This document shows, piece by piece, positions 16,840-25,473 of a DNA stretch of 47,596 nt (its first letter is position 1; every line of letters begins with the position of its first letter). Source of the stretch: an uncultured Dokdonia sp. GTDB lineage: Bacteria; Bacteroidota; Bacteroidia; Flavobacteriales; Flavobacteriaceae. The notes beneath the pieces are model-generated. The model had not been told where the DNA came from. It saw only the letters and a program-made list of their open reading frames with translations, and made no database searches. The translations under genes and the position numbers were made by a program. The DNA lies in the NCBI GenBank assembly GCA_938002835.1, contig CALKZS010000121.1, forward strand, positions 1 through 47,596, read 5' to 3'.

Positions 16840-17723
16840 TGAAGTATAGAGTAGTAATAATACTTGCTAGTATAGCATTTGTAAGCTGTAAAGAAGTCCA
16901 AAAAGAAATGGCGTGGCGTCACTCAGAAACTATAGTTTTAGAGGGTATACACCCCATAGGCATTGCCCAAGGAAAAGAAGGTTTGTGGCTAAGTGATGGA
17001 GATCATAATAGAGTAGTACTTGTCAATAAAGAAGGATTGATTATGCATACAATAGATTCACTAGATAGACCTATGCATATAGATGCAAATGGTGAGGATC
17101 TAATGATTCCTCAATATGGAAATGATAAGGTTCTAATGATACATCGTGGCACATCTTCTCAAGTTAAAATAACAGATAGCTTAGATGCTCCAGCAGGAGT
17201 TTCATTTGTAAATAACGAGATCGCCCTTGCAGATTTTTATAACAATCAAATTCATTATTCGTCAAAAGGGTATTCTATAGATGATGATAATATCACTTTT
17301 GGAAAAGAAGGAAAGGCAGATGGAGATTTTTATTACCCCACAGATGTCCAAATAACCAAACATAATATTTGGGTAGCAGATGCTTATAATAATCGTGTAC
17401 AGGTTTTTGATAAAAAAGGAAATCATATAAGAACTATAGGCGAAGATCAAAAAATGAATGCAGCTACTGGAATTTATGTGTCAGAAGACACATTGTTTGT
17501 TACAGATTTTGAAAATAATCGAGTGCTTGTATTTGATCTAGAAGGTACATTTAAACAGGAGTTAACAACAGCTATTTCTAAACCCACAGATATTTTACTA
17601 GTAGATGGCACGCTGTATATAGCTAACTATAGAGGACATAATCTGGCGCTGTATACTTGGATAGAAGTACAAGATACAACATCTCAAGAAGAGCATCATC
17701 ACGACGATCACGATCATCATTAA
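16836..17723 (+). CDS. NHL-repeat beta-propeller lipoprotein with His-rich tail
   Basis: A 295-residue lipoprotein (lipobox FVSC, Cys19). Six NHL repeats can be counted, for example GLWLSDGDHNRVVLV, NIWVADAYNNRVQVFD and TLFVTDFENNRVLVFD, so a six-bladed propeller is expected. The last 13 residues (SQEEHHHDDHDHH) are a metal-binding-type tail. No catalytic motif is evident. It overlaps the HMA gene upstream, and the next gene starts 2 bases after its stop, which places it firmly in the metal operon. A scaffolding or metal-buffering role is inference. Confidence 0.85.
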   Translation: MMKYRVVIILASIAFVSCKEVQKEMAWRHSETIVLEGIHPIGIAQGKEGLWLSDGDHNRVVLVNKEGLIMHTIDSLDRPMHIDANGEDLMIPQYGNDKVLMIHRGTSSQVKITDSLDAPAGVSFVNNEIALADFYNNQIHYSSKGYSIDDDNITFGKEGKADGDFYYPTDVQITKHNIWVADAYNNRVQVFDKKGNHIRTIGEDQKMNAATGIYVSEDTLFVTDFENNRVLVFDLEGTFKQELTTAISKPTDILLVDGTLYIANYRGHNLALYTWIEVQDTTSQEEHHHDDHDHH

Positions 17724-17725
17724 TT

Positions 17726-18466
17726 ATGGAATTTATATATAAAGTACAAGGGATGACTTGTAATGGTTGTCGATCGAGTGTAGAGCAAAAACTTTCTGGA
17801 GTGATGGGAGTATCTTCTGCAACGGTTTCTCTAGAAAAAGAAGAGGCACTTCTTGAGATGACAAGTAAACTTCCTTTATTTGTCCTAAAAGAAGCATTAC
17901 CAGATAAGTATATAATTACTCCAAAATTAATGTTGGTAGGTAGTGATAAGGAGCGTGACTCTGCTTTTGCGAAAGCAAAAAAGGTCCCGTCAAAATTACT
18001 GCAACTCAAACCGTTGTTTCTCATTTTTACTTTTATAATAGGAGCTTCCATATTGCTCAATTATAAAGATGGAGACTGGCAACCCGCAATGTTAGATTTT
18101 ATGGGATTGTTTTATGTGGTGTTTAGTTTTTTTAAGTTTTTAGACCTAAAAGGATTTAAAAATAGCTTTATGATGTATGATCCTTTGGCTAAAGCAGTAC
18201 CTAGTTATGGCTGGTTATATCCTTTTATAGAGTTAGGACTAGGTATATTGTTTTTAATGCGACTACAAGTTTTTACCGCATTGGTGATCACCATAATTAT
18301 CCTGGGAATTACCACCATAGGAGTGACCAAAACATTAGTAAGTAAAAAAGAAATACAATGTGCTTGCTTAGGAACAGCTCTTAAACTCCCAATGACCAAA
18401 GCCACTTTTATAGAAAATACGATAATGATTGTAATGGCAGTGATAATGATTTTCAATGTGCTGTAA
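17726..18466 (+). CDS. HMA domain fused to MauE/DoxX-like membrane protein
   Basis: A 246-residue protein. Residues 1-65 form an HMA domain with GMTCNGC (Cys12, Cys15). A linker (77-92) contains AFAKAKK encoded by a degenerate palindromic repeat. Residues 95-246 hold four hydrophobic segments like MauE/DoxX redox-associated proteins, with CAC (Cys212, Cys214) before the last helix. I chose the ATG at 17726, two bases after the NHL stop, because the longer frame from 17657 would overlap the NHL gene and add 23 low-complexity residues without signal. The role is likely passing a metal or electrons across the inner membrane; unproved. Confidence 0.85.
   Translation: MEFIYKVQGMTCNGCRSSVEQKLSGVMGVSSATVSLEKEEALLEMTSKLPLFVLKEALPDKYIITPKLMLVGSDKERDSAFAKAKKVPSKLLQLKPLFLIFTFIIGASILLNYKDGDWQPAMLDFMGLFYVVFSFFKFLDLKGFKNSFMMYDPLAKAVPSYGWLYPFIELGLGILFLMRLQVFTALVITIIILGITTIGVTKTLVSKKEIQCACLGTALKLPMTKATFIENTIMIVMAVIMIFNVL
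17963..17976. repeat. Degenerate palindromic repeat in the HMA-MauE linker
   Basis: GCTTTTGCGAAAGC, one base away from the consensus GCTTTCGCGAAAGC, read in frame as AFAKA between two domains. Confidence 0.75.
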
Positions 18467-18527
18467 GTAGAGTTTTAGTGCTTCCTAAATACTGACATAC
18501 ATTTTTTTATGTAAAACAAAGTAAGTA

Positions 18528-19271
18528 ATGAAGTTAACTAGAGGTCTTAAGAATATTATCAAACCATACTCAGAATTAGAGAAAACATTTATTTTAGAAG
18601 TTGCAGCAATACTTGAGAAAAATAAATACTCTATGCATTTACTCACAAGAGTAGTATTGCAAAATAATATAAACACGCTTCAAGATTATTAGATCTATAA
18701 TGAGATAACATTTTTTATTAATCCAGGAGTATATACTCAAAAGACGTATAATTTAAGAATAGATAATGTAGGGATAGGTTGGGAAGATTCCTCAGTCATT
18801 AGACATCCTGATGGAAGTATAGAGTTTGAACTAAGTAAAAAGTAAAGCCAGAAGATCTAGAGATATTTATTTATAGATTACAAAAAGGATATGCATATGA
18901 TGTACTGGCAAAAGACCAAGATAGAACATTAGAAAAAATAAAAGAAACTGGCTTTTTAGACAGCCTTTAGAAGAATCTATTAGTTTTTTATGTCTTTAGG
19001 CTTGTAAGAGCTAGCAGTAAATTACCATATTGTAATATACCCAGATAATAAAGATGTGTATGAACTAGTATTGAGAATGATAATATATTCTCTTCAAGAT
19101 AAAAATAAGTATCAATTACCTGGTCAGTTAGATATGGAATATACATTGCAGATTGATTTAAAAAATAATGAGGTAAGATTGTTAGAAATGAAACCGTTTA
19201 ATTTTTTTCCGACGCCAGCTCCAATGCCAGTTCCTGAAAAAGGGATTTTTAGAGAGAAAGGCAAACACTAA
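18528..19271 (+). pseudogene. Decayed coding region of unknown family
   Basis: Three open segments on the plus strand are separated by stops. The first starts with ATG at 18528, gives 54 residues to a TAG at 18690, then continues in the same frame for 50 more residues (NPGVYTQKTYNLRIDN) to 18843. A shift of one base in the A run at 18838-18842 would join KPEDLEIFIYRLQKGYAYDV and run to 18971. A last segment, from about 19010 to 19271, reads IVIYPDNKDVYELVLR and ends in a Pro-rich tail. I recognise none of it. It could be one broken gene, or remnants of two or three short genes. Confidence 0.5.
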
Positions 19272-19330
19272 TGTCACCATAAATTACTAGTGTGTGTCGT
19301 TATTTCAGTAGGGGATATATAAAAAAATAA

Positions 19331-19362
19331 AAAACCTCTACTTTATGGTAGAGGTTTTTATT
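19331..19362. terminator. Bidirectional terminator after groL
   Basis: AAAACCTCTAC (19331-19341) pairs with GTAGAGGTTTT (19348-19358), with T/A runs on both sides. It lies 58 bases past the groL stop on the minus strand. Confidence 0.85.
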
Positions 19363-19419
19363 TTAGCTCACGTAATCTGCAAGTAACTCATAAAAATGAA
19401 TGTCTATGGTGACTCGCCA

Positions 19420-21057
<1,638 letters not shown>

Positions 21058-21122
21058 CTATTTATTTAATTTCCACAAAGGCGGAAATCTTACGGTTGTA
21101 AAATATTCGATTGCGATTTATA

Positions 21123-21140
21123 ACGCTTTCGCGAAAGCGT
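21123..21140. repeat. Palindromic repeat between groS and groL
   Basis: A perfect 18-bp palindrome, core CTTTCGCGAAAG, followed by eight A. On the transcribed (minus) strand the T run comes before the hairpin, so it is not a normal terminator; it may modulate groS and groL mRNA stability. Confidence 0.95.
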
Positions 21141-21207
21141 AAAAAAAATTCTATAATCTCACTTGAGAATGTAAAATTTAATTGTTTAAAGCCTTATAGC
21201 TCGTTAT

Positions 21208-21483
21208 TTAAACAATTGCAAGGATGTCGTCTTCTTTCATAATCATATAGTCTACACCGTCAAATTTTAATTCGCTTCCAGCATATTTTCCATAGATTAC
21301 AGTGTCACCCACTTTTACTGTCATATCGTGATCTTTTTTACCACTACCTACAGCGACTACTTTTCCTTTTTGTTGTTTTTCTTGAGCGCTATCTGGTATA
21401 TATAAACCAGAGGCTGTTTGCGTTTCGGCAGCGACAGGTTGTATCACTACGCGGTCTGCTAATGGTTTGATGTTAATTGCCAT
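21208..21483 (-). CDS. groS: Co-chaperonin GroES (10 kDa)
   Basis: A 91-residue co-chaperonin that caps the GroEL ring. ADRVVIQPVAAETQTASGLYIPD at residues 9-31 covers the mobile loop, and GDTVIYGKYAGSEL near 59-72 is the usual core. Length is typical. The first gene of the groSL pair, with a strong -24/-12 type promoter candidate 63 bases upstream of its start (21546-21561). Confidence 0.98.
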   Translation of the reverse strand: MAINIKPLADRVVIQPVAAETQTASGLYIPDSAQEKQQKGKVVAVGSGKKDHDMTVKVGDTVIYGKYAGSELKFDGVDYMIMKEDDILAIV

Positions 21484-21545
21484 TGTTATTATTTTTAGTT
21501 AAAAAAAATAGGTTAAAACCTCATTGAGGTTACAGCAGTCCAATG

Positions 21546-21561
21546 GGCAGAAATTATGCCA
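21546..21561 (-). promoter_or_regulatory. Candidate sigma-54 (-24/-12) promoter of groS
   Basis: On the minus strand this reads TGGCATAATTTCTGCC. GG and GC are separated by exactly 10 bases, and TGGCA matches the -24 consensus (TGGCAC). The -12 element is CTGCC where TTGCW is usual, so the match is incomplete. The predicted start would lie near 21535, giving a leader of about 50 bases before the groS ATG. A sigma-54 activator gene is present at 23650-24924, but a link is only inference. Confidence 0.5.
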
Positions 21562-21733
21562 CCTGATAGTGACTGACAAATTTGCACGAGATTATACAGA
21601 AAATGTCTATTGTTATAGTTGGGCTGACTTCTTTTGGTTTTTGCAAAGGCATATTGAAATAGAGTTATTCTATGCTGTCTATATTTATATATGAATAACC
21701 TATTATTATACATAACAATTTGATATATAACAA

Positions 21734-21764
21734 AAAAGCCATCCTATATTAGGATGGCTTTTGT
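21734..21764. terminator. Terminator after secG
   Basis: AAAAGCCATCCTA (21734-21746) pairs with TAGGATGGCTTTT (21750-21762). It is downstream of secG on the minus strand and has T/A runs on both sides. Confidence 0.9.
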
Positions 21765-21784
21765 AATAATTTATGTATGGTTTA

Positions 21785-22138
21785 TTAGTCTTGAGGCTTA
21801 TCTGTAGCATCACTAGTAGGTAATGTTACGGGAGCTGGTTCAGGTGTCGTCGCTTCAATAGCATCTTCGTCATATGCTTGAGATTCTACTTTTGATTTTC
21901 CATCAAATATAGAAAGGTTACTCAATAAAATAAGTAATAAAAGTATTGTTGCAAGTGCCCAAGTTGCTTTATCTAAAAAGTCTGTAGTTTTTTGAACACC
22001 ACCTAGTTGTTGTGAACCTCCACCACCAAAAGAAGAAGATAATCCTCCACCTTTTGGGTTCTGTACCATAATTACTATAATAAGTAAAAAGGCTACTATA
22101 ACGATTAGACCTAAAAATATATAAAATGTAGTACTCAT
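21785..22138 (-). CDS. secG: Protein translocase subunit SecG
   Basis: A 117-residue membrane protein that stimulates SecYEG transport. It has two transmembrane segments (about 4-24 and 58-76) flanking the conserved MVQNPKGGGLSSSFGGGG loop at residues 24-41 (QNPKGGGLSS is the typical motif). The C-terminal tail is acidic and Pro-rich and is variable in the family. It lies 19 bases from the next gene upstream and forms part of the conserved flavobacterial run from the sigma-54 activator to secG. Confidence 0.95.
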   Translation of the reverse strand: MSTTFYIFLGLIVIVAFLLIIVIMVQNPKGGGLSSSFGGGGSQQLGGVQKTTDFLDKATWALATILLLLILLSNLSIFDGKSKVESQAYDEDAIEATTPEPAPVTLPTSDATDKPQD

Positions 22139-22157
22139 AATTATTTATGCTTGTTTA

Positions 22158-23084
22158 TTATTCGAGTTTTTCTATTGCTCGAATTTGGTCTGCAAAGAAA
22201 CCACTTTTTTCTGGATATTTCAAACTTAAAATTCTAAAGGCTTGTTTTGCTTTTTTGAAGTTTTTCTGTTCTATATATACTCGTGCTAAAGTCTCTGTCA
22301 TTAGAGCTTCAGAAGAGAATAAGTTAGTTTTAAAAGAGGTTTTTTTCTCTCCTTCTTTTGCGGGAGAGATTACTATTTTGGGGTTACTTTCTATAAAAGA
22401 ATCGATAAGTTCTTGCTTGCGATTTTTTGAAACCTTTATCGATTCTTGAGATGTCTCAAGATTTTTTGAAGTTTCTGGAACTACTTTTTTATTATGTGTA
22501 GATAGGGACGAATGCTCTGTTTTTTCTTGAGACCTGTTTATAGGAGCAAAAAAAGATAGCTTTAACCATTCTGAAAAAGAGTGGGCTTCTTTTTTAGTAA
22601 AAACAAGTGGTTTCCCTATTTGTAATGTTTCTTCTGGGGTATTTTCTTCTATTTTTTTTATTTCAGTTTTAATCTCTGTGATTGTAGACTGCTCTTTTAC
22701 AATAAAAAGATTAGGATCTAGAATTTTAGATGCCTTCTCTTGTTCTTCTATCTCTACTTGTGTAGAAATGTCTTTTGCTCCTATGACAGAAATATTCTGG
22801 ATGTATTCTTCTTGTTTTTTTTCTAATTGAGTTGTGTTGTTTTCTGCAAATTTATGAGAAGTGATATACTCAAATAAGATGCTTCTATCGGTGGTATGAG
22901 CAGCAACAGTCTTGAGCGCTTTATTATATGAAAAGCTATTTTGATTTTTTAAACCTTTAAGATATAATGCGTGAGCATTCTGAAAAAACGGGAAGGCATC
23001 TATAATTTCACGCAATTGTAATGTGTCTGATGCAGTTATTTTTTCAGGATTTTCTAATAGATATGTATAATGTTCTGTATTCAT
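22158..23084 (-). CDS. Hypothetical protein with possible tetratricopeptide-like ends
   Basis: A 308-residue soluble protein with no signal peptide. The N-terminal 90 residues (FPFFQNAHALYLKGLKNQNS) and the last 60 (LARVYIEQKNFKKAKQAFRILSLKYPEKSGFFADQIRAIEKLE) look like helical repeats of the TPR type, and the middle is low-complexity and charged. In flavobacteria it is always between lptE and secG, so a cell-envelope role is possible but unproven. The gap to lptE is nil (stop and start abut), so the two are cotranscribed. Confidence 0.75.
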   Translation of the reverse strand: MNTEHYTYLLENPEKITASDTLQLREIIDAFPFFQNAHALYLKGLKNQNSFSYNKALKTVAAHTTDRSILFEYITSHKFAENNTTQLEKKQEEYIQNISVIGAKDISTQVEIEEQEKASKILDPNLFIVKEQSTITEIKTEIKKIEENTPEETLQIGKPLVFTKKEAHSFSEWLKLSFFAPINRSQEKTEHSSLSTHNKKVVPETSKNLETSQESIKVSKNRKQELIDSFIESNPKIVISPAKEGEKKTSFKTNLFSSEALMTETLARVYIEQKNFKKAKQAFRILSLKYPEKSGFFADQIRAIEKLE

Positions 23085-23597
23085 TTACCACCTTGCTAAT
23101 GCTGCATTAAAGATATCTTGTGTAATACGTTCATATATTTCATCAAGAGCAGTTTCTAGGGTACTACCAGTGAGTATAGTAGATCCAGGTACATCAGAAA
23201 AGAAAGAGAAGCGACGCTCAAAATCATATTCTCCATCCTTACGAGTGTTATTGTAAAAACGACAGTTTACTGTAATGGTTAATCTGTTTTGTGCAGCTGT
23301 ATTATCTGAAGTAGATGCTTGTGGAGCAATGTAGTATTCTACAATTTCTCCTTCAAAAATCACATCTGCATTACTGTTCGTAAGTGTGAGTGGAGATTGG
23401 TTTTGTATACGATCTCTAAGCTCTTCAGTAAATAATCGATCAATATTGGGTTCTACAATGGCAGCTTCATTTTGAAAGAAACGTACCTGAAAAGTTTCTT
23501 CTGTAGTGATTGAAACACCACTAAGAGAATATATGCCACAGCTTTGAAAGCCTAAGGTTAATAAAGCAATGACTAGTATATATTTAATTTTTCTCAT
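23085..23597 (-). CDS. lptE: LPS assembly lipoprotein LptE
   Basis: A 170-residue lipoprotein (lipobox SCG, Cys20) of the LptE type, which with LptD inserts lipopolysaccharide in the outer membrane. The start of the mature part, SGVSITTEETFQVRFFQNEAAIVEP, and the end FNAALARW fit Bacteroidota LptE, which is divergent from the E. coli protein. The neighbour 23650-24924 encodes a sigma-54 activator with 52 bases between the genes, so operon membership is plausible. Confidence 0.85.
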   Translation of the reverse strand: MRKIKYILVIALLTLGFQSCGIYSLSGVSITTEETFQVRFFQNEAAIVEPNIDRLFTEELRDRIQNQSPLTLTNSNADVIFEGEIVEYYIAPQASTSDNTAAQNRLTITVNCRFYNNTRKDGEYDFERRFSFFSDVPGSTILTGSTLETALDEIYERITQDIFNAALARW

Positions 23598-23649
23598 AAA
23601 CTATAAACGAAGATCCATATTAAAAATTGGAACAGCAAGTGTTATTTTA

Positions 23650-24924
23650 TTAGAGATCAAATTGTTTAATCTTTCTATATAATGTGCGCTCACTAATACC
23701 TAGTTCTTGAGCGGCAGCTTTACGTTTGCCTTTGTGTCGCTCTAGAGATTTTGTAATGAGTTCTAATTCTTTATCGTGTAGTGATAGTGTCTCTTCTTCT
23801 TCAATCTCTTCTGCAAAATGATAGGCATCATTTATAGATGTAGAAGTATGTGTTACTTCTGGAGAAGCAACAATAGGTTTTTGAGGAATTTGAAGTACAT
23901 CCATTACTTCTTCTACAGTCTCATAAGAGTCTTCAGTATCATTATCGTAGATCTTTTTAATGAGTCCTTTGTTTTCTTCTCTTACATCTTGAGTATTCCC
24001 ATTTTTCATAAGCTCAAGGGTGAGCTTTTTAAGATCGTTGAGGTCAGACTTCATATCAAAGAGTACTTTGTATAAAATTTCTCTCTCATTAGAGAAGTCA
24101 GATTGTTCTTTATCTTTCACTATGGCAGGTAATCGCGTCCCAGTATCTGGGAGGTAATTGCGCATTGTTGCAGCGTCTACCTCTCGCTTTGTTTCTAGTA
24201 CAGATATTTGCTCTGCGACATTACGTAGTTGTCTAATGTTACCACTCCATCGATAGGAAATTAATAATTGTGTTGCTTCTTCAGAAAGTCTAATAGTAGG
24301 CATCTTATATTTTAAAGCAAAATCTGATGCAAATTTTCTAAAGAGTAAGTGTATATCACTTTTACGATCTCTAAGTGGTGGTAATCCTATATCTATAGTA
24401 CTAAGCCTGTAATAAAGATCTTCTCTAAACTTTCCTTCTTTAATGGCTTCAAACATCCTAACATTTGTAGCAGCAACAATGCGTACATCTGTTTTTTGAG
24501 TTTTTGAAGATCCTACTTTTAAGAATTCGCCATTTTCTAATACACGAAGTAAGCGCACTTGAGTAGGGAGTGGTAATTCTCCAACTTCATCTAAAAAAAT
24601 GGTGCCGCCATCTGCCTCTTCAAAATAGCCACTTCTTGTTGTGGTTGCTCCAGTAAATGCTCCTTTCTCGTGACCAAAAAGTTCACTATCAATAGTTCCT
24701 TCAGGTATTGCACCACAGTTTACAGCGATGTATTTTTTATGTTTTCTGTGGGAAAGAGAGTGTATAATACGAGGTACAGATTCTTTCCCCACACCAGATT
24801 CTCCAGTGACTAATACCGAAATATCTGTAGGAGCTACTTGGATGGCTTTTTCTATGGCGCGATTGAGTGCAGGATTATCCCCTATAATCCCAAAGCGTTG
24901 TTTTGTGGTTTGTATTCCTTCCAT
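23650..24924 (-). CDS. Sigma-54 dependent transcriptional activator (no receiver domain)
   Basis: A 424-residue bacterial enhancer-binding protein. The AAA+ domain starts almost at once: Walker A GESGVGKE at residues 41-48 and the sigma-54 contact loop GAFTGAT at 88-94. The Walker B and sensor segments (GGTIFLDEVGELP, VRIVAATN) follow. The C-terminal Fis-type helix-turn-helix is RKAAAQELGISERTLYRKIK near residues 402-421. There is no receiver or GAF domain, so control is not by phosphorylation in cis. About 125 residues with charged low-complexity stretches separate the AAA+ and HTH. Targets are unknown; groS is one candidate. Confidence 0.92.
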   Translation of the reverse strand: MEGIQTTKQRFGIIGDNPALNRAIEKAIQVAPTDISVLVTGESGVGKESVPRIIHSLSHRKHKKYIAVNCGAIPEGTIDSELFGHEKGAFTGATTTRSGYFEEADGGTIFLDEVGELPLPTQVRLLRVLENGEFLKVGSSKTQKTDVRIVAATNVRMFEAIKEGKFREDLYYRLSTIDIGLPPLRDRKSDIHLLFRKFASDFALKYKMPTIRLSEEATQLLISYRWSGNIRQLRNVAEQISVLETKREVDAATMRNYLPDTGTRLPAIVKDKEQSDFSNEREILYKVLFDMKSDLNDLKKLTLELMKNGNTQDVREENKGLIKKIYDNDTEDSYETVEEVMDVLQIPQKPIVASPEVTHTSTSINDAYHFAEEIEEEETLSLHDKELELITKSLERHKGKRKAAAQELGISERTLYRKIKQFDL

Positions 24925-24926
24925 AG

Positions 24927-25436
24927 TTATACCAGTTTAAAGTTGGCTTTTATTGGTGTTTTTAGTGTTAACTTCTTAAAATGGCTTAGTTGGTTTTTAA
25001 AGTCTTCTTTTTTAAGAATTATAGCACTTTTTGTATTTGCGTACAAAAAAAAATAGTCTTTTGTCTCTTTGATTTTTTGATATTCAGACCACTCGTGATG
25101 TACTTCAAAAGTTTCTCCTTTTTCAATAAAAGCATCTTTGCTAAATGTAAAAGTGATTTTTTCTTTCAATCTTGGGTTTGCAAGGATGGCTTTTTTAATG
25201 CGATTTCTTGTTAAAAAATATAAAACCACAACAAGGATGAGTATAAATAAAGGTCCTAATGCTATAAAGGGATCAATGTTCTTATTCTTAAATACATTAA
25301 TACCTAGTATGACTAACATAATAACGAGATATATCAACATCCGTTTAAATGACCAACTAGTAAAATAGAGCTTTAGTTGAGCTTTAATGGTCTCATCTAA
25401 AGGAAATGTTGGGTGTATGGTTATTTTGTTATTCAT
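24927..25436 (-). CDS. YcxB-like membrane protein
   Basis: A 169-residue protein with two transmembrane segments (about 34-51 and 57-74) and a C-terminal YcxB-like domain holding FSKDAFIEKGETFEVHHEWSEYQKI, the most recognisable part. The family is of unknown function. It ends two bases before the sigma-54 activator's start on the same strand. A degenerate palindromic repeat touches the start codon (25437-25450), so it lies in the leader region. Confidence 0.75.
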   Translation of the reverse strand: MNNKITIHPTFPLDETIKAQLKLYFTSWSFKRMLIYLVIMLVILGINVFKNKNIDPFIALGPLFILILVVVLYFLTRNRIKKAILANPRLKEKITFTFSKDAFIEKGETFEVHHEWSEYQKIKETKDYFFLYANTKSAIILKKEDFKNQLSHFKKLTLKTPIKANFKLV

Positions 25437-25450
25437 TTTCGCGAAAGCGT
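25437..25450. repeat. Degenerate palindromic repeat at a start codon
   Basis: TTTCGCGAAAGCGT, with the left arm altered, immediately upstream of the YcxB-like gene's ATG (minus strand). Confidence 0.75.
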
Positions 25451-25473
25451 ATTTTCAATTTTATGTATAGATC

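Noticed and set aside
17657-17725. Upstream extension of the HMA-MauE frame
   Set aside because: It overlaps the NHL gene, is rich in Arg/Ser, and the ATG at 17726 is directly at the HMA domain with ideal spacing.
21513-21713. 66-residue minus-strand frame upstream of groS
   Set aside because: It covers the candidate promoter and leader of groS, ends just before groS, and shows no protein family features; a degraded AFAKA-like stretch in it is too weak to count as a repeat copy.
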